Shown piece by piece: positions 25,052 through 33,159 of a DNA stretch of 64,000 nt (position 1 is the stretch's first letter; the number at the start of each line of letters is the position of its first letter). The stretch spans positions 234,298 through 298,297 of the forward strand of contig NZ_JAKKDU010000001.1 in assembly GCF_021728535.1 (NCBI RefSeq), written 5' to 3'. The position numbers were made by a program, and so were the translations under genes. The notes below the pieces were generated by a model. The model saw nothing but the letters and a program-made list of their open reading frames with translations, had not been told where the DNA came from and did not search any database. This DNA is from Wocania arenilitoris (lineage in GTDB: Bacteria > Bacteroidota > Bacteroidia > Flavobacteriales > Flavobacteriaceae).

Positions 25052-26599
25052 TTATTTAATTTGATTACCATCTTTATCGAAAAAATGATATTCTAAGTAT
25101 GTGTAAGCATCTCTTGGTAAAATTTTAACCCATTTTTTGTGCTCAAAAAACCATTTTGAACGCACTGATGGAAAACCTTTTGTTAAAAAGGCTGCTATAA
25201 AAGGATGTGTGTTTAAAGTCAACTTTTTATAGTCTTTTTTTAATAGTCTTTCAAGATCGTGATTTATTTTTTGCACCAAACCTATTGGAGCTTCAACCTC
25301 AGAACCATTAATAATCTCATCGGGGTTTTCCTCACGAGTTTTAATGTTCATTTCTGGTCGAACACGTTGTCTTGTTATTTGTATCAATCCAAATTTACTT
25401 GGAGGCAATATTTTGTGTTTTGCTCTATCGTCCTTCATTTCGTCGCGAAGGTGATTAAACAATTTTTGCCTGTTTTCTGCTTTGGTTAAATCAATAAAAT
25501 CTACTACAATAATGCCACCCATATCACGCAATCGGAGTTGGCGAGCCATTTCAGTAGCTGCAATTAAATTAACTTCTAGTGCAGTATCCTCTTGGTTATT
25601 TGCTTTGTTAGATCTGTTTCCGCTATTTACATCTATAACATGTAGTGCCTCTGTATGCTCAATAACGAGATACGCACCTTTTGCCATAGAAACGGTTTTA
25701 CCAAAGGAAGTTTTAATTTGTCTTTCAATCCCGAATTTTTCAAAAATTGGAACTTTAGACTGATACAATTTAACTATTGATTCTTTTTTTGGTGCAATTT
25801 CTTGCACGTAATCTTTAATTTGATAGTAAAGCTCTTCATCATCAACAGTAATTCCTGTAAAAGAGTCGTTAAATATGTCTCGTAAAATAGACGAGGCTTT
25901 ATTCATTTCTCCTAATACTTTACTGGGGTGATGTGCTTTATGTAGCTTTTTACACATTGCCGTCCATCGACTAAGCAAATTTTGTAAATCTTTATCTAGT
26001 TCAGCTACTTTTTTGCCTTGTGCTACCGTACGAACAATAATACCAAAACCTTGCGGTGTGATACTTTTAACCAAGCGTTTTAACCGGTCTTTTTCTGCTT
26101 TATCTTCTATTTTTTGAGAAATAGAAATACGACTAGAAAATGGGACTAAAACAATATATCTACCGGCAATAGAAAGCTCGGAGCTTATTCTAGGGCCTTT
26201 TGTTGATATAGGTTCTTTAACTATTTGTACTAATAGCGATTGATTAGATTTTAAGACGTCGGCAATTTTGCCATCTTTCTCAATATCTTTTTCAAATGGG
26301 AAATTTTTTAAAGAAAAATCGTTTAGTTTACCTGTGCTTACACGTTTTGTGAATTTTAAAAGCGAAGGTAATTTTGGTCCTAAATCATGATAATGCAAAA
26401 AGGCATCTTTCTCGTAACCTACATTAACAAATGCGGCATTTAGACCAGGAACAGCTTTTCGTATTTTGGCTATAAACACATCGCCAACCGAGAAGTTGTT
26501 ATCATCTTCGTCTTTCTGTAATTCAATAAGTTTTCCATCTTTTAATAAGGCAAAATCAACGTTGTCGGAACTAGATCGAATGATCAATTCTTTATCCAT
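25052..26599 (-). CDS. rng: Ribonuclease E/G family protein
   Basis: An endoribonuclease for RNA processing and decay. The 515 residues begin with an S1-like RNA-binding domain (VGDVFIAKIRKAVPGLNAAFV). The DNase-I-like catalytic part has LHVIDVNSGN and GGIIVVDFIDL, which supply the catalytic Asp residues. The C-terminus is the short RNase G type with no RNase E scaffold tail. After RQRVRPEMN, where many relatives have the zinc-link motif CPxC, the sequence reads IKTREENPDE with no Cys. So the zinc link appears to be absent, perhaps throughout this lineage. Confidence 0.94.
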   Translation of the reverse strand: MDKELIIRSSSDNVDFALLKDGKLIELQKDEDDNNFSVGDVFIAKIRKAVPGLNAAFVNVGYEKDAFLHYHDLGPKLPSLLKFTKRVSTGKLNDFSLKNFPFEKDIEKDGKIADVLKSNQSLLVQIVKEPISTKGPRISSELSIAGRYIVLVPFSSRISISQKIEDKAEKDRLKRLVKSITPQGFGIIVRTVAQGKKVAELDKDLQNLLSRWTAMCKKLHKAHHPSKVLGEMNKASSILRDIFNDSFTGITVDDEELYYQIKDYVQEIAPKKESIVKLYQSKVPIFEKFGIERQIKTSFGKTVSMAKGAYLVIEHTEALHVIDVNSGNRSNKANNQEDTALEVNLIAATEMARQLRLRDMGGIIVVDFIDLTKAENRQKLFNHLRDEMKDDRAKHKILPPSKFGLIQITRQRVRPEMNIKTREENPDEIINGSEVEAPIGLVQKINHDLERLLKKDYKKLTLNTHPFIAAFLTKGFPSVRSKWFFEHKKWVKILPRDAYTYLEYHFFDKDGNQIK

Positions 26600-26617
26600 T
26601 TAGTTAATTTTTATCCA

Positions 26618-26700
26618 TACACTCTAGTTTACAGTCTCGGTTTACGGTTTACAGTTTTTTTACTGTTAACTGTTACTGAATACTGCCAGCTGAATTGTAC
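26618..26700. repeat. Inverted heptad-like array upstream of rng
   Basis: TTTACAG / TTTACGG units repeat about every seven bases on the left. After a T-run, CTGTTAA / CTGAATA / CTGCCAG units follow on the right. The two halves are approximate inverse complements and can form a long imperfect hairpin. Confidence 0.55.
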
Positions 26701-26761
26701 AGATGGATTATACATTATTTTTAATCTGATAATTAATGATATTTTATAATTGCCAGATTGA

Positions 26762-26810
26762 ATGCCTTAATTAATCTAATTGGTTTAAGATTAACTTTTT
26801 ACTAAGGCAT
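26762..26810. other. Possible structured RNA between rng and the 30-residue gene
   Basis: ATGCCTTA (26762-26769) pairs with TAAGGCAT (26803-26810), and within it TTAATC (26771-26776) pairs with GATTAA (26789-26794). Two nested perfect stems lie in a 340-base region that otherwise holds no gene except the repeat at its left end. Not matched to a known RNA family. Confidence 0.3.
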
Positions 26811-26904
26811 TTCACAGGATTTTAAATCTGTGGAGTTCAAAAAAACATCAGAAAAATGATGTTAAAATTTTAATGAACTCATTTCAAAGAACTTTGTTTT
26901 TTTA

Positions 26905-26943
26905 AAACCGAAAAAGTAGTTGTTCTAACTACTTTTTCGGTTT
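26905..26943. terminator. Terminator after the 30-residue gene
   Basis: AAACCGAAAAAGTAGTT (26905-26921) and its exact 17-base complement (26927-26943) flank a 5-base loop. The right arm touches the stop codon of the minus-strand gene. Confidence 0.75.
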
Positions 26944-27034
26944 ATTTTTTCTTTTTGTGACGGTTAGCGCGTCTACGTTTTTTACGTTTGTGCGTCGCTA
27001 CCTTATGTCTTTTACGTTTTTTACCACTTGGCAT
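26942..27034 (-). CDS. 30-residue highly basic protein, probable ribosomal protein
   Basis: The frame runs ATG at 27034 to TAA at 26942 and encodes 30 residues, of which more than 60% are Lys, Arg or His. It opens MPSGKKRKRHKVATHKRKKR. Small proteins of this kind are conserved in Bacteroidetes and resemble the AURKAIP1/COX24-type basic ribosomal peptides. The assignment to the small ribosomal subunit is from memory of that pattern, not a search. It lies 65 bases downstream of the HU gene on the same strand with no promoter core visible between them, so cotranscription is likely, and it ends in a strong terminator. Confidence 0.7.
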   Translation of the reverse strand: MPSGKKRKRHKVATHKRKKRRRANRHKKKK

Positions 27035-27099
27035 AAATAGTGTCTTTTTTTAATTAATAATTCGTTTAATACTGAAACAAGTTCAGCACTTGTGCTCTT

Positions 27100-27390
27100 T
27101 TATTTAACGTCTACATTTGTTTTAACGCCTTCTACAAAAACTTTTGCAGGCTTAAATGCAGGTATGTTATGAGCTGGTATTTTAATTGTTGTATTTTTAG
27201 AAATATTTCTACCAGTTTTTTCAGCTCTAGTTTTAATTATAAAGCTTCCAAAACCTCTTAAGTAAACATTATCACCACTTTCTAATGATGCTTTTACTTC
27301 TTCCATAAATGTTTCAACAGTTGCTTGAACATCACCTTTTTCAATTCCTAATTTTTCAGAAATTTTTGCTACTAAATCAGCCTTCGTCAT
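27100..27390 (-). CDS. hup: HU-family DNA-binding protein
   Basis: A nucleoid protein that bends and wraps DNA as a dimer. The 96 residues open MTKADLVAKISEKLGI and include VYLRGFGSFIIKTRAEKTGRNISKNTTIKIPAHNIPAFKPAK, the beta-arm with the intercalating Pro (IPA), shown here as overlapping pieces of the known HU/IHF signature. Length is standard. It has its own promoter (27439-27471) and probably reads through to the 30-residue gene. Confidence 0.97.
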   Translation of the reverse strand: MTKADLVAKISEKLGIEKGDVQATVETFMEEVKASLESGDNVYLRGFGSFIIKTRAEKTGRNISKNTTIKIPAHNIPAFKPAKVFVEGVKTNVDVK

Positions 27391-27438
27391 TTTTAATATA
27401 TTATTTTTTAGTTACTATTATTGATTACAAAAGGGATG

Positions 27439-27471
27439 CAAATATAGGAATTAAATATTCAATATTTCAAA
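27439..27471 (-). promoter_or_regulatory. Promoter of the HU gene
   Basis: On the minus strand, TTTG at 27471-27468, a 21-base spacer, then TATATTTG at 27446-27439. The leader is about 45 bases. Confidence 0.65.
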
Positions 27472-27504
27472 CCTAATTCATTAAAATTTAAGAATATAAA
27501 GGTT

Positions 27505-27512
27505 TATTTTTG
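27505..27512 (+). promoter_or_regulatory. Promoter -7 core of mutY
   Basis: TATTTTTG lies 21 bases before the mutY ATG. The HU promoter lies back to back with it. Confidence 0.55.
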
Positions 27513-27533
27513 TTTACTCTATTTAACTAATTA

Positions 27534-28574
27534 ATGATATTTTCAAAAACATTAATATACTGGTATTCAAATAGTAAGAGGATTTTACCGTGGCGGCAAA
27601 CTAAAGATTCCTATTATATATGGTTATCAGAAATTATTTTACAGCAAACACAAGTAAAACAAGGTTTGCCTTATTATGAAGCATTTGTTGCGACATATCC
27701 TACGGTTTTTGATTTGGCTAAAGCCAATGAAAGAGATGTGTTAAAGTTATGGCAAGGACTTGGTTATTATTCTCGTGCCAGAAACTTGCATACAACAGCA
27801 AAACATATTGCTTATGAGCTAAACGGAAAATTTCCTAATAGCTATAACGAGTTGCTAAAATTAAAAGGTGTTGGCGATTATACGGCAAGTGCTATTGCCT
27901 CAATTTGCTTTAACGAAGTTACTGCAGTGGTTGATGGTAATGTGTATCGCGTTTTATCACGTTTTTTTGGAATTGATACACCTATTAATTCTTCAAAAGG
28001 ATCAAAAGAATTTAAACAATTAGCACAAGAACTAATTGATAAAAAAAACCCTGCAGAGTTTAATCAGGCCATTATGGAATTTGGTGCTATGCAATGTAAG
28101 CCAAAGCAGCCTGATTGTAATATATGCCCTCTTAACAAAGGATGTATAGCTTTTAATACAAACAGAATAGCCGAATTACCAGTTAAAATAAAATCCGTAA
28201 AAGCGAAAAAAAAGCATTTTAATTTCTTGGTATTTATTTCTAAAGACGAAAAAACCATTTTAGAAAAACGAGAAAACAAGGGCATTTGGCAAAACTTGTA
28301 TCAATTTCCGTTAGTAGAAACTAGCAGAGAGCAAACTTATAATGCATTTAAAAAAAGGGTAACATCGCATCATTTGTTAAAAGACACGCCTTTTGAATTA
28401 ACATTATATAATAAGGACGCCATAATTCATAAATTATCGCACCAGCATTTATATACTAAATTTTGGATTGTAAATACTGATGCTTTGAGTGCTAATAGCA
28501 TTTCAGTTGATAAAATCCAGGATTTTCCTGTACCCATTTTAATAGGTAATTTTATTGAAAACTTTAATTTCTAA
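27534..28574 (+). CDS. mutY: A/G-specific adenine glycosylase
   Basis: Removes adenine mispaired with 8-oxoguanine. The 346 residues contain ILQQTQV near the N-terminus (catalytic Glu region), a helix-hairpin-helix followed by the catalytic Asp (LKGVGDYTASAIA ... AVVDGNVYRV), and four Cys spaced C-x6-C-x2-C-x5-C (CKPKQPDCNICPLNKGC) for a [4Fe-4S] cluster. The C-terminal ~120 residues are a NUDIX-like 8-oxoG recognition domain (LVFISKDEKTILEKR). It heads the gene order mutY-ssb-gldE-gldD, which is conserved in gliding Bacteroidetes. Confidence 0.97.
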   Translation: MIFSKTLIYWYSNSKRILPWRQTKDSYYIWLSEIILQQTQVKQGLPYYEAFVATYPTVFDLAKANERDVLKLWQGLGYYSRARNLHTTAKHIAYELNGKFPNSYNELLKLKGVGDYTASAIASICFNEVTAVVDGNVYRVLSRFFGIDTPINSSKGSKEFKQLAQELIDKKNPAEFNQAIMEFGAMQCKPKQPDCNICPLNKGCIAFNTNRIAELPVKIKSVKAKKKHFNFLVFISKDEKTILEKRENKGIWQNLYQFPLVETSREQTYNAFKKRVTSHHLLKDTPFELTLYNKDAIIHKLSHQHLYTKFWIVNTDALSANSISVDKIQDFPVPILIGNFIENFNF

Positions 28575-28580
28575 CATTAC

Positions 28581-28602
28581 TCTCAAAAGTAAACTTTTGA
28601 GA
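28581..28602. other. Hairpin after mutY
   Basis: TCTCAAAAGT and ACTTTTGAGA are exact complements separated by AA. It is not followed by Ts, so termination is uncertain. Confidence 0.5.
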
Positions 28603-28615
28603 AGCTATTGAAATT

Positions 28616-28652
28616 GTCATTCCCGATCCCGATAACTATCGGGAGGGAATCT
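28616..28652. repeat. TCATTCC..GGAATCT dispersed palindrome
   Basis: GTCATTCCCGATCCCGAT is followed by ATCGGGAGGGAATC, the inverse. It belongs to the same family as 22461-22538. Confidence 0.6.
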
Positions 28653-28756
28653 TTATAATATGAATTAGTACACTCAATGAATTCTACATTTTTGAATGTA
28701 ATATATAAACAATGAGATTTTTTTATTAATTTTAAGTTTATCAAAATGCAAAAGAG

Positions 28757-28764
28757 TAATTTTG
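28757..28764 (+). promoter_or_regulatory. Promoter -7 core of ssb
   Basis: TAATTTTG is placed 25 bases before the ssb ATG. Confidence 0.6.
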
Positions 28765-28789
28765 CTGCATTAAATTAAAAGGATTAATT

Positions 28790-29236
28790 ATGTCAGGTAC
28801 ATTAAATAAAGTGATGCTTATAGGGTATTTAGGAGATGAAGTAAAAATGCATTATTTTGAAGGAGGCGGGTGCATCGGGCGTTTTCCGTTGGCAACAAAC
28901 GAAACGTACACCAGTAAGCAAACAAATGAACGTATTACAAATACTGAATGGCATAATATTGTGGTTAGAAACAAAGGTGCAGAAATATGTGAAAAATATT
29001 TAAGTAAAGGCGACAAAGTTTATATTGAAGGTAGATTAAAGACCAGAAAATGGCAAGATGATAAAGGCGCAGATAGGTATTCGACTGAAATTCATTGTTC
29101 AGATTTCACGTTTTTATCTACAAAAAAAGAAAGTGAAAATAATGCCGTTAATAAACCTGTAGCCCAAAACGCTGTTGCTAAACCATCTGAAACAACAAAA
29201 CCTATTGAGGAAGAAAATGATGATCTTCCGTTTTAA
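28790..29236 (+). CDS. ssb: Single-stranded DNA-binding protein
   Basis: Coats single-stranded DNA and recruits repair and replication proteins. The OB fold occupies residues ~1-108 (LNKVMLIGYLGDEVKMHY, TEWHNIVVRNKGAEICEKYL, GDKVYIEGRLKTRKWQDDKG). A short disordered linker leads to the acidic partner-binding tip EEENDDLPF. At 148 residues it is a little shorter than the E. coli protein. gldE follows after 53 bases. Confidence 0.97.
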   Translation: MSGTLNKVMLIGYLGDEVKMHYFEGGGCIGRFPLATNETYTSKQTNERITNTEWHNIVVRNKGAEICEKYLSKGDKVYIEGRLKTRKWQDDKGADRYSTEIHCSDFTFLSTKKESENNAVNKPVAQNAVAKPSETTKPIEEENDDLPF

Positions 29237-29289
29237 TATTATGAGTGGATTTGTTTTTTAAATCCTATGTTTAACTAATACTATCGTAA

Positions 29290-30594
29290 TTGGATCCTGA
29301 TCCCGCGAGTTTTTTTACCTTATTAATTGCAATTGATTTTTCAGTTGTTAGTGGTTTTGCATTACTATTTTTGCTTTTAATTTGCTCAGGCCTTATTTCT
29401 GGAGCCGAAGTTGCTTTATTTTCAATAACAAGAACCGATATTGAAGAAGGTTTTGAAGATAATTCTAAGCGTATTGAAATCATAGCGAAACTTTTAGAAC
29501 GCCCAAAAAAATTACTGGCTACTATACTAGTTTCAAATAATTTTATCAACATAGCCATTGTAATTTTATTCGCTTATTTAGGTGGTAACATGTTCGAATC
29601 CATAACATCTCCTATATTAAAATTTGTGTTAGAAGTTATTATTGTAACTTTTCTTATTCTATTATTTGGCGAAATATTACCAAAAATTTATGCCAGCAGA
29701 AACAAGATGAAATTTGTTTCGTTTATGGCATATCCATTATGGTTTTTAGATGTGTTATTAACACCAATTAGTATGCCTATGCGTGGTGTTACGTTAGCAA
29801 TTCATAAAAAATTAGGCAAACAAAAATCTAATTTAAGTGTTGATCAGTTATCACAAGCTTTAGAGCTTACAAGTGAAGACGATACTACTAAAGAAGAACA
29901 AAAAATACTCCAAGGGATTGTATCGTTTGGGAATACCGACACCAAACAAGTAATGCGCCCGCGAATTGATATTTTTGCGCTTAATATTGAGCAGAAGTAT
30001 ACTGAAATTATGCCTGAAATAATAGCCAATGGATATTCAAGAATTCCTGTTTACAGAGAGAATATCGATACCATTGAAGGCGTTTTATACGTAAAAGATT
30101 TATTACCATATATTGATAGAAAACAATTTGATTGGTCTACCTTAATACGCGAACCATTTTTTGTGCCAGAAAACAAAAAGTTAGATGATTTAATGGCAGA
30201 ATTTCAAGAGAAAAAAGTGCATTTAGCTGTTGTTGTTGATGAATATGGTGGAACTTCAGGATTGATTTCTTTAGAAGATATTATTGAAGAAATTGTTGGC
30301 GATATTAGTGATGAGTTTGATGATGAAGATTTGATGTACTCAAAATTAGATGATAATAATTATGTGTTTGAAGGTAAAACCGCTTTAAAAGATTTTTACA
30401 AAGTTGTTAAAATTGAAGAGGAATCCATTTTTGAAGACCAAAAAGGCGAAGCAGAAACCTTAGCGGGTTTTGTTTTAGAAATCTCAAAAAGCTTTCCGAA
30501 ACTGAATAGTAAAATAAATTTTGAAAATTACGTTTTCACTATAGAGGCTTTAGATAAAAAACGTATTAAACGTATTAAATTAACTAAGACTTAA
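29290..30594 (+). CDS. gldE: Gliding-associated membrane protein GldE
   Basis: A CNNM/CorC-type membrane protein required, with GldD, for flavobacterial gliding. It has four hydrophobic segments in a DUF21/CNNM domain (residues ~10-190), a CBS pair (VMRPRIDIFALNIEQKY; VHLAVVVDEYGGTSGLISLE) and a C-terminal CorC/HlyC domain. The family is linked to ion transport, but the mechanism in gliding is not settled. The start is a TTG (MDPDPASFF) because no ATG precedes the first membrane helix and relatives also begin MDPxP. It lies between ssb and gldD. Confidence 0.93.
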   Translation: MDPDPASFFTLLIAIDFSVVSGFALLFLLLICSGLISGAEVALFSITRTDIEEGFEDNSKRIEIIAKLLERPKKLLATILVSNNFINIAIVILFAYLGGNMFESITSPILKFVLEVIIVTFLILLFGEILPKIYASRNKMKFVSFMAYPLWFLDVLLTPISMPMRGVTLAIHKKLGKQKSNLSVDQLSQALELTSEDDTTKEEQKILQGIVSFGNTDTKQVMRPRIDIFALNIEQKYTEIMPEIIANGYSRIPVYRENIDTIEGVLYVKDLLPYIDRKQFDWSTLIREPFFVPENKKLDDLMAEFQEKKVHLAVVVDEYGGTSGLISLEDIIEEIVGDISDEFDDEDLMYSKLDDNNYVFEGKTALKDFYKVVKIEEESIFEDQKGEAETLAGFVLEISKSFPKLNSKINFENYVFTIEALDKKRIKRIKLTKT

Positions 30595-30684
30595 TGAAAC
30601 ATCCATGATTAATATTTAATCACTCAACCAAATGATTGTTTAGGATGTTACATGTGACCGTTGAATAACAATAAATATAAACAC

Positions 30685-31266
30685 ATGAATAAAAATTTTT
30701 ATTTGCTATTGTTAATAATGGTGTGTTTTTCTTGTGGCGAAAGTTATGTGCCAAAGCCAAAAGGGTATTTAAGATTAGATTACCCAAAAGCAAAATATGT
30801 GAAGTCGAATTTAAATATTCCTTTCTCATTTGAAACCAATATTTTAGCATCAAAAATAGAATCAAAACCTGTTAGAGCAACAACAAAAAGTTATGGTATT
30901 ACTTTAGAATATCCATCATTAAAAGGCACTATTTTCTTAACCTATAAATCTGTTGAAGGTAATAGAAAAAACCTCATTGATTTTTTGCGAGATGCTCAAA
31001 ACTTTACTCAGAAGCATACAATTAAGGCAGATGAAATTCCCGTAACATCTTATGAAAATGATAATCGGAAAGTTTATGGTTCATTTGCTGAAGTTATAGG
31101 AAATGTTGCCTCACCTGCACAATTTTATGTAACTGATAGTGTTAATCATTTTTTAACGGGGTCCCTTTATTTTTATGCTAAACCCAACTACGATTCTATA
31201 CTTCCAGCTGCAAATTATTTGCAAAAAGACATAAAGCATATTATGGAAACGGTAAGGTGGGAATAA
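30685..31266 (+). CDS. gldD: Gliding motility lipoprotein GldD
   Basis: An essential gliding and type IX secretion accessory lipoprotein of Bacteroidetes. The signal peptide with lipobox FSCG (lipidated Cys15) precedes YVPKPKGYLRLDYPKAKY, the family signature. About 193 residues follow, with a conserved end (AANYLQKDIKHIMETVRWE). An in-frame TTG at 30661 would add eight polar residues before the signal peptide, so the ATG at 30685 is preferred. It follows gldE by 90 bases. Confidence 0.94.
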   Translation: MNKNFYLLLLIMVCFSCGESYVPKPKGYLRLDYPKAKYVKSNLNIPFSFETNILASKIESKPVRATTKSYGITLEYPSLKGTIFLTYKSVEGNRKNLIDFLRDAQNFTQKHTIKADEIPVTSYENDNRKVYGSFAEVIGNVASPAQFYVTDSVNHFLTGSLYFYAKPNYDSILPAANYLQKDIKHIMETVRWE

Positions 31267-31295
31267 AAAAGCCTCTCAATTATTGAGAAGCTTTT
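31267..31295. terminator. Terminator between gldD and the HMA gene
   Basis: AAAAGCCTCTCAAT and ATTGAGAAGCTTTT pair with one mismatch around a single T. It lies between convergent genes. Confidence 0.7.
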
Positions 31296-31319
31296 GAGTG
31301 TAAATTGTGTTTTAAAAAG

Positions 31320-31820
31320 TTATGCTTTAGCTTTTTCTGCACAACATGCTTTTTTACAATCGGCTGAACAAGCTTTTTTCTCAGCATCAGTTTTATTAGC
31401 GCAGCACGCTTTTTTGCAATCTGCATCACATGCTTTTTTTTCTGAAAACTCTTCAACCGTTTTCATGTTGCTAACTTTATAAATATCGGCAACATTGGTA
31501 ACGGTTTCTTCAAGCAATGTAGACGTAACCTTGGCTTCGTTATATTCTACCATCGCTAGTTTTCTGTCAAAATCTACTTTTGCAGATTTTACACCTTCCA
31601 TTTTTGAGATTTTTTTCTCAATGGTTTTAGCACATCCAATTTCGCAGGTCATACCATCAATAGTAAATTCCGCTTTAGCGTATGTTGCATTTGGGTCTAA
31701 TGTTTTAGAAGCTTCAGAAGCTATTTCAACAGTTTTTACTTCGGCTTTAGTTTCATTTTTACAGTTAAAGGCAAAAAAAGTGACTAAAGCAATAGTTATA
31801 ATATTTTTAAAAGTTTTCAT
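31320..31820 (-). CDS. Heavy-metal-associated domain protein with Cys-rich tail
   Basis: 166 residues. The signal peptide contains a possible lipobox (FAFNC). An HMA (MerP/Atx1-like) domain spans ~45-120 with the metal loop GMTCEIGCA, which has three residues between the Cys instead of the usual two, followed by KKISKMEGVKSAKVDFDRKL. The last ~40 residues hold a duplicated module, CDADCKKACC and CSADCKKACC, each framed by EKKA and K-rich segments, resembling a metallothionein-like sink. It probably captures soft metals such as copper or zinc in the periplasm; the metal is not determined. Confidence 0.85.
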   Translation of the reverse strand: MKTFKNIITIALVTFFAFNCKNETKAEVKTVEIASEASKTLDPNATYAKAEFTIDGMTCEIGCAKTIEKKISKMEGVKSAKVDFDRKLAMVEYNEAKVTSTLLEETVTNVADIYKVSNMKTVEEFSEKKACDADCKKACCANKTDAEKKACSADCKKACCAEKAKA

Positions 31821-31973
31821 TTGGGTATATTTTATATGTTTAAATTTTAATTAATATAATCTAAGGTATTTTTTCTAAAATAATTAAATACCTATTATGA
31901 GCTACAAAATTACTAAATAAAGCTGTTTATTGAGTAAAAAAGTAGAATTTTGTGATTTTTGTAAACGGTTTAA

Positions 31974-32852
31974 ATGAACAATGTCAATTTAAAATGGATT
32001 TATCTTTTTACACTTTCATTAATTTGGGGTAGTTCTTTTATATTAATGAAAAAAGTATTGATAGGATTAACTGCGGTACAATTAGGTTCGTTAAGAATAA
32101 TTTTTTCAGGTTTTTTTCTTTTTATAGTTGGGTTTAATAAAATAAAAACAATTACAAGTAAAGATTGGAAATGGGTTGGTTTAACTGGGCTTTTGGGCAC
32201 TTTTTTTCCTGTTTTCTTTTTTGCTTATGCACAAACTGAAATAGATAGTTCTATTGCCTCTATTTTAAATTCTTTAGTGCCACTTAACACAGTTCTTGTT
32301 GGTTTTCTTGTTTTTAAAATAGTATCTACTAAACGGCAAATACTAGGTGTTTTTATTGGGTTATTAGGTACAGTTATGTTAATTGTTAATGGTGCTTCAA
32401 TTCATTCAAATCAGAATTATTTATATGTTATTTTTATAATTCTTGCAACACTTTCATATGCAACTAGCGTTAATGTTTTAAAGCGGTATTTACAAAATAT
32501 GCATGCGCTTACCATTGCTGTTGGAAATTTTGCTGTAATAATTATTCCAGCAGTAATTATATTAATTAGCTCCGGGTTTTTTAAGACAGAAGTTTTAGTG
32601 TCTCCTAGTTTAAAACCGGCACTATTATATTTATTGATTTTATCACTTTTTGGTACTGCCATGGCAAAAGTTTTATTTAATAAATTAGTGTATGTTGCGA
32701 CACCTGTTTTTGCTTCTTCTGTAACTTATTTAATGCCAATAGTTGCTATTTTTTGGGGTATTTTGGATGATGAAAGCTTAACTTTATTACAAGTATTTGC
32801 AGGTTTAATTATTTTGTTAGGTGTGTATTTGGTACATAAAAGAAAGGGCTAG
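31974..32852 (+). CDS. EamA/DMT-family transporter
   Basis: A ten-helix drug/metabolite transporter of unknown substrate. The 292 residues divide into two EamA repeats of five helices; the first opens with LIWGSSFILMKKVL and the second with YATSVNVLKRYLQ. It ends in a short basic tail (VHKRKG). Length is normal. It is monocistronic and unrelated to its neighbours. Confidence 0.92.
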   Translation: MNNVNLKWIYLFTLSLIWGSSFILMKKVLIGLTAVQLGSLRIIFSGFFLFIVGFNKIKTITSKDWKWVGLTGLLGTFFPVFFFAYAQTEIDSSIASILNSLVPLNTVLVGFLVFKIVSTKRQILGVFIGLLGTVMLIVNGASIHSNQNYLYVIFIILATLSYATSVNVLKRYLQNMHALTIAVGNFAVIIIPAVIILISSGFFKTEVLVSPSLKPALLYLLILSLFGTAMAKVLFNKLVYVATPVFASSVTYLMPIVAIFWGILDDESLTLLQVFAGLIILLGVYLVHKRKG

Positions 32853-32877
32853 TTTGGTTTAATGCATTTAAAATGGT

Positions 32878-33075
32878 ATGACTACATTTTTCTTATTTTA
32901 TGCTAACGAGGTAAATTTAGAGTTTTTATAAAAACTATTTGAAAAAATCAATGGTGTTTTTTCTATAGATATTGGTATGGTTATTTTTATAGTTGCTATT
33001 ATGGGTCTTGTTACATCAGTAGTTTCTACCTTGGCAGTTATGCAGTTATTTAAAAACAGTAGAAATATTCTTTAA
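32878..33075 (+). pseudogene. Possible decayed membrane-protein remnant
   Basis: One frame reads MTTFFLFYANEVNLEFL, a TAA at 32929, then KLFEKINGVFSIDIGMVIFI and a hydrophobic helix ending KNSRNIL before a second stop. Same frame on both sides suggests a broken small gene, but chance cannot be excluded. It sits in a 307-base gap that otherwise holds the rplU promoter. Confidence 0.25.
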
Positions 33076-33089
33076 AACAAATAATAACG

Positions 33090-33120
33090 TTTGCAGTTTA
33101 ATTATTTAGCTGTATATTTG
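33090..33120 (+). promoter_or_regulatory. rplU-rpmA promoter
   Basis: TTTG at 33090-33093, a 19-base spacer, and TATATTTG at 33113-33120. The leader to rplU is about 35 bases, room for autoregulatory structure. Confidence 0.7.
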
Positions 33121-33159
33121 CACTCATTTTTTGAACAAATTAATTAATAAAAATTCGCT

